28,010 bases of DNA from assembly GCA_037447655.1 (NCBI GenBank), contig JBBHKE010002424.1, positions 1 through 28,010 of the forward strand, given 5' to 3'. The notes under the pieces were generated by a model. That model searched no databases. It saw only the letters and a list, made by a program, of their open reading frames with translations, and was not told the DNA's origin. Source of the stretch: Zygnema cylindricum. Its lineage: Eukaryota; Streptophyta; Zygnematophyceae; Zygnematales; Zygnemataceae. Below are positions 18,882 to 28,010 of the stretch, one piece after another. Position 1 is the stretch's first letter; each line of letters starts with the position of its first letter. The translations under genes and the position numbers were made by a program.

Positions 18882-19380
18882 AGTCACAGGCCCGCCTTCT
18901 CGAATTCCGTCCTTTGATGGACGCGAATATCTGTATTGGGCAGATTTGGTTAAGTCTTACTTCAATTAAGTGAAACTTATTGATGTGTTAAATGGATCAC
19001 TGGCAGAATCTAATGCCACCTTTGATCAGAAAAATGACCAGGCTTTGCATTTACTAAAGCTTATGATATCAAAAGAATTACATATGACATATATTAATGT
19101 TACAAAGGCATCAAAATTGTGGGATGCATTGAAATCTTCTTATGTTAAAGCTAGTGACCAGCATGAGATTATAACTGCTGGTCAGATTTATGAGTATAAA
19201 TACACAGGTGGTAGCATGGTGGAACACACTACTTGGTTTCGAATGTTACTGTCATAAAATTCATGTTCTGGGGGGACTTTCTCCCCTTATCATCAGGCCA
19301 TGATTCTCCTAAAGGGGCTTCCTAATGAATATAAAGGAGCCTCAGATGAAATGAAAAAATTGTCTAAACCTCTTTGAAAT
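18826..19380 (+). pseudogene. gag: Family B Gag N-terminal part with three stops
   Basis: Begins at the ATG inside the LTR (MTTAASSSTSVPGVVSQQQVTGPPSRIPSFDGREYLYWADLVKSYF), crosses the LTR end, and continues through stops at 18967, 19255 and 19375 in the same frame: VKLIDVLNGSL, LWDALKSSYVKASDQHEI, QIYEYKYTGGSM, and AMILLKGLPNEYK. This is the UBN2-type capsid region of copia Gag; GPPSR and the LKGLPNEY signature are conserved. No frameshift is present, so the element died by point mutation. It continues directly into the next feature. Confidence 0.87.
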
Positions 19381-21240
19381 TTGCAAACAGCTATAGAGTT
19401 TATCTTGTCAGAAGAAGCGACTCAAACAGTTTTAGGATCTGAGAAACCAGCTTTAGCCTTCACGACTCAATTTCAAAGGGAAAGTAGATATCAAGGAAAT
19501 CACATTAATCCTCAGTTTGAGAAATGTGTTTATTGTTATACCGAAGGTCACTCCTTCATAACTTGTCTTTTGTATATAAAAGCTCTTGAAACAGGCATCT
19601 TTCGGAAATTGAGACATCGCGGACCTCCCATTTCTCAAAGACCGCCGAATAAAACTGTCGCGTTTTCAGCGGAAGATACGGAATTGCAGAAAAAGAAGAT
19701 CGAGGAAGAAACACCTGATGTGACCAGTTTTCCGAAAACTGATGACAAAGAGTTCTTAGCTCTTGCCAAACTCGACATGATGGAAGGAGAAAACCACCTC
19801 GGAAGGATAATGGATTCCGGCAGCTTCTCACACATATGTTGGAATATGTCTTCGTTTAAGAAGATGTCTTCTAATCTTTTACGTCAGATATTTTATGCTT
19901 GTGATCATGCTGTTGAATCAAATGCCAAAGGAAATATTGATCTAGACTGTGTGATAGATGGAAAAGTTGTTAAGAAAACTTTGTATGATGTTTTGTATGC
20001 TCCAAAGTTTAAGAAAATTTTGTTTTCTACGTCTGTAGCTAAAAGCAAAGGCTTTGAGGTTCTCATGAAAAATGGCAAGAAAGAAGTGAGCAAGGATGGA
20101 AGAGTAACTCTAGTAGAAGCTAGAGGCCTAAACTTTTTGTACCGCATGGACCTGGCTAATAAAATTTATTTTGCTTACTCCAGTGTCTTATGTGATAATG
20201 TTTTGTGGCATAAAAGGCTTGGTCATGTGCATCATGAGAGACTTACTAAGATGATAAACCATAATATGATAGAGGTAGTCAAGCTTGGTCAAAAAGAGTC
20301 TCAAGTTTGTGATGGTTGTGCTCTTGGAAAGCTTCAGAAGCTTCTTCTGCCACAAGTTTTTGATCACCGAGCCACAGATCGCCTTGGTATTATTCACTCT
20401 GATGTCTTCGGCCCTTCCAAAGTTCTCTCTCTTGGTGGTAGCCGCTACTTTGTCACCTTTACAGGCGACAATTCCCGGTACAGTCGCCTATACTTCATGA
20501 GGGAGAATAGAGAAGTCTTCACTCACTTTCAACACTACAAAATCTGGGCGGAGAAACTTCACGGCAAATCTATTCTTGCTTTGAGGACGGATAATGGAGG
20601 AGAGTATGTATCTCATGCCTTTGCTGATTTTTTGAAAGAAAATGGCATCTTTGGTGAACTTACTGCTCCGTACAAACCGGAACAATATGGTGTGGCCGAG
20701 AGACTAAATCGAACTTTGACCGAATGTGCTCGCACTATGATGGCCGATAAAGGTGTGGATCCAAAGTTTTTGGGGGAAGCTTTACATTGTGCTTTTTACA
20801 TCAAAAAAATAGTAGAAACCCCAGCTGTTAAGGGTAAGACACCCTCTGAAGTATGGACAGGCAAAAAGCCAAATGTCAATCATTTTAGAGTCTTTGGTAA
20901 CAAATGTTTTTTCATGGATAATCTTCCTTATTGGAAGCTAAGTCCAAAATCTGTACCTGGTGTCTTTTTAGGCTATGATGATGAATCTGCAGGTTAAAGA
21001 GTGTATAATCCTCGGAGAGGATACCTTCAAACAGCCAAGAATATTCAAATTAAAGAAGAAAGTCAATTTGTGGATGTTTTTAGTATAGATGCAGCTGAAA
21101 GGAATGAGAAAATACAAGAGTATATCAATTTTGAGCAGGTACCTTTTACTCCATCTCCTTCTACTTCCTCTACCTCTCTGCCAAATGTCTCTAAGTCATC
21201 AGATCCTACTTCCGGAGCTGCTCCTGCCTCTACACGCCCG
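19381..21240 (+). CDS. pol: Family B nucleocapsid-protease-integrase open frame
   Basis: The longest open frame in the window (538 codons to 20997), plus a further in-frame stretch after the TAA at 20995. Residue numbers are from 19381. CCHC knuckle CVYCYTEGHSFITC is at 49-62. The protease motif DSGS is at 145-148. The GAG-pre-integrase/zinc-binding domain has LWHKRLGH (His277, His282) and CDGC (Cys310, Cys313). The integrase core has Asp341 (IHSDVFGP), Asp404 (RTDNGGEY) and Glu440 (GVAERLNRT), the last two separated by 35 residues. All catalytic positions are intact, unlike the family A copy. After the stop come RVYNPRRGYL and a Ser/Pro-rich linker to ~21240, where sequence jumps into the middle of RNase H. 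The first codon is arbitrary because the frame is open from the preceding stop. Confidence 0.9.
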
Positions 21241-21601
21241 CAAACTTCAGAAGGTAACAACTTAGTCTGCTATGGAGGTTGAGTACATGGCTGCCAGCTC
21301 GGTAGTTAATGAGTTACTTTGGGTAAAGACTCTTCTTCAAGAGCTTCCCTTTATGTAATCTGCACCACGGAGAGTGTGGTGTGACAATCAGGCAGCAATC
21401 GCTATTGTATCTAATCCCAATCATCACTTTAAGAGTAAGCACATTGATATCAAGCTACATTTTGTAAGAGAAAAGGTGATGGGAAAAGTCTTGAAGCTGA
21501 GTTATTTACCGGATGAGCATATGGTGGCTGATATGATGACGAAACCCTTGCCTGCACCCAAATTGAAGTTCTGTAGAGAGGCATGTGGACTGAGTGACTA
21601 G
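21241..21601 (+). pseudogene. Family B RNase H C-terminal half after deletion
   Basis: From GCAAACTTCAGAAGGTAAC the sequence aligns with 13046 onward of copy B1. Translated in the right frame it reads LQKVTTQS, MEVEYMAASS, WCDNQAAIAIVSNPNHHFKSKHIDIKLHFVREK and DMMTKPLPAPKLKFCREACGLSD, ending at 21601. The RNase H Glu and the last two Asp residues are present. The N-terminal half with WSDASYGD, and all of RT, are deleted. There is a stop in PFM*SAP near 21357. CAAACTTCAGAAGG at the junction resembles the sequence in copy B1, so the deletion joined two points of the same element. Confidence 0.87.
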
Positions 21602-21612
21602 CAGGGTCTAAA

Positions 21613-21624
21613 GATTTAGGGGAG
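21613..21624 (+). other. Polypurine tract of family B
   Basis: GATTTAGGGGAG directly before the 3' LTR TG at 21625. Confidence 0.8.
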
Positions 21625-22466
21625 TGTTGTTTTCAGAAAGCTTTAGTCCTCTCTATGCCTCACATGTGAGGGAGAGAAAGTTGTTCATAACATAATTTAT
21701 TTTTGGTTGAGTTTGGTTCGGTACTTACCAAAATTAGTGTGACAGTGAAGTCGGGATTTCACGATTCATTCACACTTGGGACACGCGTCGTCACTTGAGA
21801 AAAATGTCTGAGTATGTCCTCCGTGGACGTACGAAAGTTCGGCAGAACCACGGGACTTTGTGAATTCACATCTACGGTGCCAAATCCTCTATTCGGACGG
21901 CTGACAGCCGCCGCCAACAAATGATGATGAGGCGTGACTAGATCACTATCAGTTTACGTTGTTTCAACATCGGTGTAAATATTTTGTAGAACAGAATTTT
22001 GTCTATAGCGAATTAGTTGTTTATTGTTGAGAATGTGGTTTATGACATACCTTCAATACAGGTATACTGACAGTATTTGTTGTGTTACAATGTTAGATGT
22101 ACGGCTAGAATGCCTCCGTCCAGCTTGGTGTAGTTTCAGTGTATAGAAGTAGGACTTAGTGAATTTAAATTATTACGAACAAATGATATGAAAAACTGTA
22201 CACTCAGTTTTATGGAAATTCACCTCTGAATATCTCACATATCTAATTGCACAATTGAGTGAAATTTTGTGTGTATGTTCTTTTGTATGATATCTACAGT
22301 GTAAAATATTTGTAGGACTATTCTATCCCTGTATTGAAATTTATTGTCTTTCAAAGTTGTTTTTTTGCCGTCGGTATTTGGAAAGCTTTCTCTTTGGTTT
22401 GTTCTACATGACTACTGCTGCTGCCTCTTCTTCATCTTCAGTACCAGCTGTTGTCTCAGAAAAACA
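21625..22466 (+). repeat. Family B 3' LTR (842 bp)
   Basis: Starts TGTTGTTTTCAGAAAGC and ends CAGAAAAACA. The gag-type ATG at 22408 is 59 bases before the end, with one extra in-frame Ala codon relative to the other copies (an indel of three). Beyond 22466 the sequence is unrelated to gag. It is visibly diverged from the 5' LTR, so insertion was not recent. Confidence 0.87.
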
Positions 22467-22537
22467 CGAACTTTTCATCCATTTATGACCGATGGAGTGC
22501 TTGTGAGTAATTAAAGCTTAATTCCTTAAAGGTGGAC

Positions 22538-23049
22538 GAGGTACAAAATGAAAAGTACAACGACATATTGGCCAAACATCGAAAGTGGAGTCTTATAAGC
22601 CATCAACTGGAGCAGGAAGGTTTACTCAAACCCTATAAGAAGTGTTAACAAAAGTGGGAGAATGTTTATAGGGATTTCAATAAGGTTAAGGATTGGCAGA
22701 TGAGAATATAACCCCCACCCATGTTAGCGATACATATATGCTTAGTCAGAGAGGGTCGACCAGAGTTGAAGAAGACGCAAGCGAGTCAAAAGATAACCTA
22801 CAAGAGGAGACACCAACCAACTCCACGTCGACCAATAATATTTACAAAGTTAGTAAAGGGAAGCGCAGGAAAACAAAAAATGATTCAAACACTGCACGTT
22901 CACTGGACCTAACTGGTTTTCGTGAAAAAGGAGTGGAAATCCATGAAATGTCCATCAAAGAGACAAACAAAAAAATCGACAAGTTTACAAGTTTACAGAT
23001 ATGTTGGCTGCAAATTGGAAGGGAAACCAACAAGGACGACTTTGCTTGA
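22538..23049 (+). pseudogene. Possible trihelix/SANT-like DNA-binding protein relic
   Basis: One frame reads KHRKWSLISHQLEQEGLLKPYKKC-stop-QKWENVYRDFNKVKDW. This has the spacing of tryptophans and the QC/KW-x-N-x-x-x-D-F-K-K-x-K-D-W pattern of plant trihelix (MYB/SANT-like) domains. After a +1 shift near 22693 an open frame continues to 23049, with a Ser/Thr-rich linker, a basic GKRRKTK stretch that could be a nuclear signal, and a helical end (EIHEMSIKETNKKIDKF). This resembles the layout of a trihelix protein with a C-terminal helix. There is an internal stop (TAA near 22646), the frameshift, and no proper start. It could be a retained host pseudogene or a fragment captured by a transposon. 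The assignment rests on pattern recognition only. Confidence 0.45.
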
Positions 23050-23291
23050 TGGATGTTGTTTGTATGCTTGTTGACAGAACCGGTCGTGGCGAAACCGACA
23101 AAACTGACCGAGCATGATGTTTGTAAGGTAAGGACAAACCGACGTGCTATTCTTTCTTCATTTGATAAGTGTTATCATTTATTTCAAAAGATGACCATTT
23201 TAGTCTAAACCAAAATATTTCCCATAATAGATTTTGTCGAGATTTTATACATATTCCAAGTAGTGTAAAAATGCTTTATTGCTTGCCTTAC
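23050..23291. other. AT-rich stretch without recognised features
   Basis: No convincing coding frame or repeat. The 70-codon open frame at 23169-23381 is T-rich and overlaps a tandem duplication, so it is not called. Confidence 0.4.
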
Positions 23292-23567
23292 TTACGCGCA
23301 TACTTCACCGACCTCTATTTTTTTCCACTATTTTTCATTATGTTTCCACTCTGTCTTCTCCTTGATTTCACTGCTTTTTAATGAGAAATGAAGTAAAAAA
23401 TGAAATATGTAAATCTATCGATGCACTACTGATGCACTTACTTCACCGAGGTCCTTTTTTTTCCACTATTTTTCTTTATGTTTTATCTTGGTCGTCCCCT
23501 TTACTTCTATTCCTTTTAATGAAAAATGGAAAAATAACTGAATAATGTACATCTATCGGTGCAAGCT
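23292..23567. repeat. Diverged tandem duplication, period 138 bp
   Basis: ACTTCACCG at 23302 and 23440, TTTTCCACTATTTTTC after each, CTTTTTAATGA / CCTTTTAATGA, and CTATCGATGCA / CTATCGGTGCA (23415 and 23553) line up at a constant 138-base offset. Two imperfect copies; function unknown. Confidence 0.75.
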
Positions 23568-24273
23568 TGAAACAGGTACAAGAACTTCTTCTATTGGCGA
23601 AGGAAAATGGCGAAATTTTTTGATACTCCAAGATAGAAAGGGGTAATTTCATTCCATCTCAAGAGAATTCGCAGATAGTTGTACAATTGGGAAGTAGTGT
23701 CATTTTGGTATTTTTTTTTTTTAAATTCACCCTTTTAAATGTTTTTTTTAAATCTAGGGAAGAGAGGATTTTACTGTGAGAAAAGGGGGAATATAGAGGG
23801 AGAAATGGGTATATATTATTTGCAGACCTACTCTGTGTTTTAATGTTCCAAGTACGAATTAAAACATTGATTTATGTGGTTTGCTATTTTTTGAGTTGTG
23901 TGAGCTTTGTAGTTTTTTTGTGTTCCATTTGGCACTTTTGTTAACCATATAGCACATGTTCTATACCGATCCATTGATGTGAATGCTCCGTTTTTAGTTG
24001 CGTTCAATACTGTGGCTGGCGGTTTTTCATTTGGACAATGATCACAATCCTCATGTATGTGTTCTATGGTGTACATGCAACGACTTTTGGGCCAAATTCA
24101 CTCTCTGCCGTTGATTTTGAAAGAGATTGTTTGCCTCCCGGTCAACTTTTTACAGCTGATGGAATCAATAAGGAAGTAGAGATGGAGGAATTAAACCTTG
24201 GGCCTTTAGACAAAGGGTTTATTATTATAATTATGGGGTTTTCCATCCAGTTGCGTGGACACAGCCAGATCTT
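23568..24273. other. AT-rich low-copy DNA, no gene called
   Basis: Contains a T tract near 23710-23722 and short overlapping open frames on both strands (23840-24076 minus, 24038-24277 plus) that I do not recognise and that lack supporting motifs. Nothing else seen. Confidence 0.4.
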
Positions 24274-24451
24274 ATAGAACTTCTGGTGGCGGTAATCGCT
24301 GATATAATGGTAGTAGTCAACAATTTTGAACACAATAAGACTTAAGATAGAAACAGGGGACCATAGAACTTCTGGTGGCGGTAATCGCTGATATAATGGT
24401 AGTAGTCAACAATTTTGAACACAATAAGACTTAAGATAGAAACAGGGGACC
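24274..24451. repeat. Perfect 89-bp tandem duplication
   Basis: Two copies (24274-24362 and 24363-24451), each starting ATAGAACTTCTGGTGGCGG and ending AACAGGGGACC, with no difference that I can see. Perfect identity in an otherwise decayed region implies a very recent duplication or an assembly artefact. Confidence 0.95.
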
Positions 24452-25494
24452 AATCTGTTTAGAGAGAAAGGCGGTCTTTTTGTTGAGGGGAGAAAAGAAA
24501 AAGAGGAAAACGGATTGGGTTTTGTTAAAGGTTAAGTATACCAAAAGCTTGTATTAAAGAAGAGTTTATAATGTGTGAGAAAAAGCTTAGAAGAGAGGAG
24601 ATCGTTTTCCATTAGTAAACCATTTTTTTTAAATTATTGCTCGAGGGTTGTGTAGACAATTAGTTAGGAAATTAAACTCCGTTTATATGTCAAACTTCCG
24701 ATTTGATTGGTAATGTTTAACTTTCGTTCAGTTTTTTACCAGTTTGGCTTTTCTTTGGCTTGTTGTCATTGTCTGGTTCAAAATATATTCGACTGAAACT
24801 GAACTTAGGAACATCGAGATCAAACCAAGTAAAATAATGCGCTTAAAAGGGGATTACAAGTAACAGTTAACAATGATCAGATTCTCTGGCCGTTCAGAAA
24901 GACAAAAGAATCTAGAGAGGGAACATCAATCATTTCTTTTACTGTTCTCCCTAATTCACATTTGTTTCTATGATTGATTCATTACTCCATGGGCAAGTAT
25001 GGGCTTCCCTTTGCTTGGTTGGAGTTGGGACATACAAAATATTTTGAGAGACCATGCATACTTGGCATGTGGTATTGAATGAAAGGCCATAAAAGGCCGA
25101 AAAGACTTAATATGACAAAATATCAAAGATAGGCCGAAAGAGAAGGAAAGGCCAAGATAGAGAAGACATAAAAGGAGTAACGACGTACAAGGGAACCAGT
25201 AAGAAGTTCGCCGTTTGAGTGTCTTTTTGATTAATTAATTTACATAACGAAACAAGAGAGTCTTATAGTAAAACGAAGTAAGAGGTAGCCGCAAAAGGCT
25301 TTAAAAGGTACATATAATCTAGAGCGTAACTTAGGAAGGTACAACTAGTTACGGTAAAAGGAATCTAAGTCTAAAAAAAATCATACGTAAGAATCAACAA
25401 TTCTAATAAAGGTATGTACATTCCACTAAATAAAGTACAGAACGCTAAACTAAAGTACTAGACTCAAAACGTAGTAATTAGGACTCTAAAAGTA
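24452..25494. other. Low-copy AT-rich DNA, nothing recognised
   Basis: About 1 kb with no supported open frame, RNA gene or repeat. Repeated AAAGGCC/GGCCGAAAG-type words occur near 25080-25160 but form no clear unit. Confidence 0.4.
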
Positions 25495-25711
25495 CACCGC
25501 GAATCGCTATTAGCGTCAAGGTTTTTTTCGCCACTTAAAACATATTTTTTCCGTACACACATGTCAAATTTTGGATATGACGGTTTCGATTGAAAAGTAT
25601 TATTCTCAGCTTCCGATTGGCAGTCTCATATTGAAAATCAAACAAGTTTTTACGGAGAAAAGATGTTTTAAGTGGCGAAAAAACCCTTGACGCTAACAAC
25701 GATTTGCGGTG
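25495..25711. mobile_element. MITE-like element with ~61-bp terminal inverted repeats
   Basis: The left arm 25495-25555 (CACCGCGAATCG, TTAGCGTCAAGG, TCGCCACTTAAAACAT, CCGTA) pairs with the right arm 25651-25711 (TACGG, ATGTTTTAAGTGGCGA, CCTTGACGCTAA, CGATTTGCGGTG) with few mismatches. The internal spacer is ~95 bp and has no coding capacity. Total ~217 bp. Target-site duplication is unclear (AAGTA / AAGTG beside the ends), so the superfamily (CACTA or Mutator-like) is not assigned. Confidence 0.8.
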
Positions 25712-25834
25712 AAGTGTAGAGAACAGCAAGTAGTGTAGAATGCTTTAAATGTATTTAAACACCCCCCCTCGATTAAAGCATGTTTAGTGACGAAGACTGG
25801 GATATTAAATGTGATGATGAAATAAAGGAAGATA

Positions 25835-27227
25835 TGAAATTCTATGGGCTCCATTGCCACACAGAATTCGCAGATCCAAAGAAGCTAATCTAGATAGTGT
25901 CGACTCCAAGTTTATATAAACCCAAATGATTGACCACTTGACAATCTGAACCCCATTACAACTTCACCCTTGTGAAATAAGACTTTCTGTGTGCTCAGTT
26001 CCACCACAGAATGCAAAGTTAGAATATGAGACTTGGACACATTCACCCACTTTGACTTTCCCTTAGAAATGGAGCCACCTTGGCATGAAAAAATTCTGAC
26101 CGACTACAGCCCTGTGTAGCATGGACTCCCTTGAGTCCGTATCAAAAAGAATCACTGAATATGGTCAAGTAAATTGATATTTATGGCTGGCTAAAGTTTG
26201 CTTTTATACAAGATGCTCTCTGGGAGAGGCGGCTACCTACCAAAAATATTCTAAGTACTAAAACCTACTAACAACCCCTATAGACCAATAAAATTGCAGC
26301 ACACTACATAATGTATATATAAAGTACGGTAGCCATCGTACTTTATGTACGGAAATATTCAGCACCACTGCCACGTGGCGAACAAGTCGCCGTCGTTTTG
26401 TCATTTTTCCTCTCCGCGTCCTATAGGATGATGCCGCGTGTCATTTTGACTTGCCAAACTAATTTTTGTTGACCGTTGAATTTCAACGGTCCTCGTTCCG
26501 CGTTGACTGTTGAAATCCGCGTAAACATGGAACTAGTTGAAGTACGAGCCAATCATGTCTGTACCGTACACGAAAGTACAAGTGCCGGAGTACTTTCTGT
26601 ACGGTCAATGTACGACACCGTTATACTACAACATTTTTCACATCCGGACTTGTCATCTCCCGTTCCGAAAATCCCACAATCTTGCAAGAACGTGCCACGT
26701 GTCATCCGAGGTGGCGGTGCCCGAAAACGCCACGTCACCCACTTTAGAATCTCGGCTCACACCACGGCCGTCGATTCAGATCGAATATTCCATCCGAACC
26801 GTCGAAATAAAATTCCATTTCGTTAATTCCGTGCGGTCCGAATTACGTGCGGTATAATTTTTTTCCATGTATATCCCGTTCAGTATTTTGTTAAATGAAA
26901 CATACCACTAGGTACATGTTTATATATTTATCGTACCCTATATCTCTAGTACTAGTCATAGACTACAGGATAAAGCTAATGGCTGATGGAGGTTTGACAG
27001 ACGGTAGGTACCAGGATCAAATCCTGGGTCTGTCAAATCCCATTTTGGTTAATCTACCAATTTCAACTCCTATCTCTCTAGAAGGCCTAGGCAGCCATGG
27101 TTCGAACTCCCTATCTAGCCTTCAGTGACTACAACAAGTGTGGGGGCATGGAGAAAGGAGCTATAGCCAGACTGCCTCTTCCTTTTGCTCTCCTTATAAA
27201 GACCTAGAAAATACATAAATATCAACA
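25835..27227 (-). repeat. Family A LTR on the minus strand (~1393 bp), solo or truncated
   Basis: On the minus strand it starts TGTTGATATTTATG at 27227 and ends AGAATTTCA at 25835. Its 3' part (25835-26170) closely matches 9866-10186, including the ~145-bp segment. It keeps ATGGAGCCCATAGAATTTCA, meaning the gag ATG 20 bases before the end. CCACGTGG/CACGTG boxes are at 26370 and 26696, GTAC-rich repeats at 26310-26600, and the tRNA-like block at 26960-27035. There is no primer site or gag beyond 25835 and no polypurine tract before 27227, so it looks like a lone LTR. Flanking pentamers AGATA and AAAGA do not match, so a target duplication is not shown. Confidence 0.75.
26960..27035 (+). other. 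tRNA-like domain in the 25.8-27.2 kb LTR (antisense to the LTR)
   Basis: CCAGG-ATCAAAT-CCTGG (27011-27027) is a perfect 5-bp T-arm-like hairpin with a 7-base loop. It is enclosed by GACAGAC (26997) and GTCTGTC (27029), which pair over 7 bp like an acceptor stem but on the wrong side for a real tRNA. GCTAATGGCTGATGG upstream resembles a D arm. It occupies the same place as the blocks in the other family A LTRs. Confidence 0.45.
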
Positions 27228-28010
27228 AAAGAGGTTTAGTTAGAAAGTTGGCAAGTTGAGAGGCGGAGGCACAATGAGAGAAAGAAACGGTGCCATCAAG
27301 AATTTTATCACGCGTAAAATGAAATTGAATGTCAATGTGTTTTGTGCGTGTATGATAGATAGTATTTTTCATAAGAGTCAATGCCCCTTGAGAGTCACAA
27401 AAAATGGAGGTGGGAGAAGATGAAGGAAAAGAGAGATCACAAAGAAGGCGTCGCAACCAAATAGTCGATTTTGTGGCGGTAGTGTCGGCTATATATTCCT
27501 CCTCCGTTGAGGAAAGAGCAACAGTGGGTTGTTTGCGGGATGACCAAGAGACGAAGCCACCACTTAAAGAAAAGCATACACCGGAAATGGATTGACGATC
27601 GTCGACTTGATTTCCCCAATCGGCATTGCAAAATCCAACAATCGAAGTGTCCGTAGAAACGGAAGATGAGGAATACAAGGGAGGAGAAGGATGGGAAAAA
27701 GTGAGGTGAAGATGTTTTGTTTCTTAGAGGTATCGAAGGACACGCTTGACGTCTTGGAGATGCGTTTGAGTGGCATAATGCGAGAATTGAGACAAAAAAC
27801 AAACGGTGATACATATATCCGACCGTGTACCAAGCATAGCATGCATCAATTTTCCTACAATCGACCGATAAAATGATCTTATATCTCCTCGGGCATTCCC
27901 ATCAGAGGAACAATTTGGTGAGAGTGGTATTGGGATCAAAGGGAGTAGGCACCGAATTGCAATCAGACATGTCAAAATGCTCAAGAAGATCAAGAATGTA
28001 TTACTCTTGA
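27228..28010 (-). pseudogene. Copia RT end and RNase H of a third lineage, partial
   Basis: On the minus strand from the window edge it reads FDMSDCNSVPTPFDPNTTL, SIVGKLMHAMLGTRSDIC, FLSQFSHYATQTHLQDVKRVLRYL, then a long frame GFCNADWGNQVDDRQSISGVCFSLSGGFVSWSSRKQPTVALSSTEEEYIA, IFCDSQGALTLMKN, HTRTKHIDIQFHFTRDKI and QLANFLTKPL. This is the RT-RNase H connection and the RNase H domain with all acidic residues (NADW, TEEEY, CDSQ, HIDI). At least one frameshift separates the parts, near 27720. The sequence is unlike families A and B (for example SWSSRKQP instead of SSKQQK). It breaks off at LTKPL, where the family A LTR begins, without its own 3' end. The RT core would lie beyond the window. Confidence 0.87.

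Larger units (their letters stand above)
18039..22466 (+). mobile_element. Ty1/copia family B element, LTR to LTR, RT deleted
   Basis: Contains 5' LTR 18039-18881, gag-protease-integrase in one frame with four nonsense codons (18967, 19255, 19375, 20995) and no frameshift, an internal deletion at ~21240 removing RT and the first half of RNase H, a polypurine tract at 21613-21624, and 3' LTR 21625-22466. The left flank is satellite (GTAAC before the TG). The right flank CGAAC is non-satellite, so there is no exact target-site duplication and one flank has been rearranged. Confidence 0.92.

Noticed and set aside
23840-24277. Overlapping 78-79-codon open frames on opposite strands
   Set aside because: No recognised motif, no homologous copy in the window, and length expected by chance in this composition.
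26476-26857. Open frames of 106 and 116 codons at 26476-26857
   Set aside because: They fall within the minus-strand family A LTR and overlap in different frames; chance frames in a GC-richer promoter block.

Overview
This window looks like repeat-dense land-plant (or at least green-lineage) heterochromatin. The evidence is several decayed Ty1/copia retrotransposons, a Ty3/gypsy fragment, a large AT-rich tandem satellite containing the plant telomere-type motif AAACCCTAAACC, a MITE-like element, and LTR promoters with CACGTG boxes. I see no intact host gene; the only possible host-derived sequence is a broken trihelix/SANT-like pseudogene near 22.5-23.0 kb. The exact lineage cannot be read from the sequence.

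Layout: 1-4185 is a satellite array of ~101-bp units alternating as two variants (202-bp dimers), with a longer ~1311-bp higher-order repeat. 4208-10186 is a tandem chain of copia family A (internal fragment, LTR, internal region, LTR). 10187-10838 is an antisense Ty3/gypsy reverse-transcriptase fragment. 10839-14275 begins as an A-like element (LTR, primer site, gag), crosses a 10-N assembly gap and ends as family B (RT, RNase H, LTR). 14300-16679 holds a B-like LTR relic and a second family A internal fragment. 16680-18038 is more of the same satellite. 18039-22466 is a nearly complete family B element whose 5' side abuts the satellite. 22467-25834 is low-copy AT-rich DNA with the trihelix-like pseudogene, two tandem duplications and the MITE. 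25835-27227 is a minus-strand family A LTR joined to the RNase H end of a third copia lineage (27228-28010, minus).

The most notable signal is how the copia elements start. Comparing 5' and 3' LTR copies puts the LTR end inside the gag coding region, so the gag ATG lies within the LTR. In family A the next 15 bases match the complement of the anticodon arm of initiator tRNA-Met (GGTTATGGGCCCACC), not its 3' end. This is the half-tRNA priming known for Drosophila copia and Volvox Osser. The ATG inside that primer site is in the gag frame and is itself the complement of the CAU anticodon. Family A LTRs also share an antisense tRNA-like domain.

Both main elements have lost the reverse-transcriptase core by internal deletion and carry in-frame stops. 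Family B keeps an integrase with all catalytic residues; family A has lost two of three. The only YVDD-containing RT remnant lies at 12349-12793. Nothing here is likely to be autonomous.
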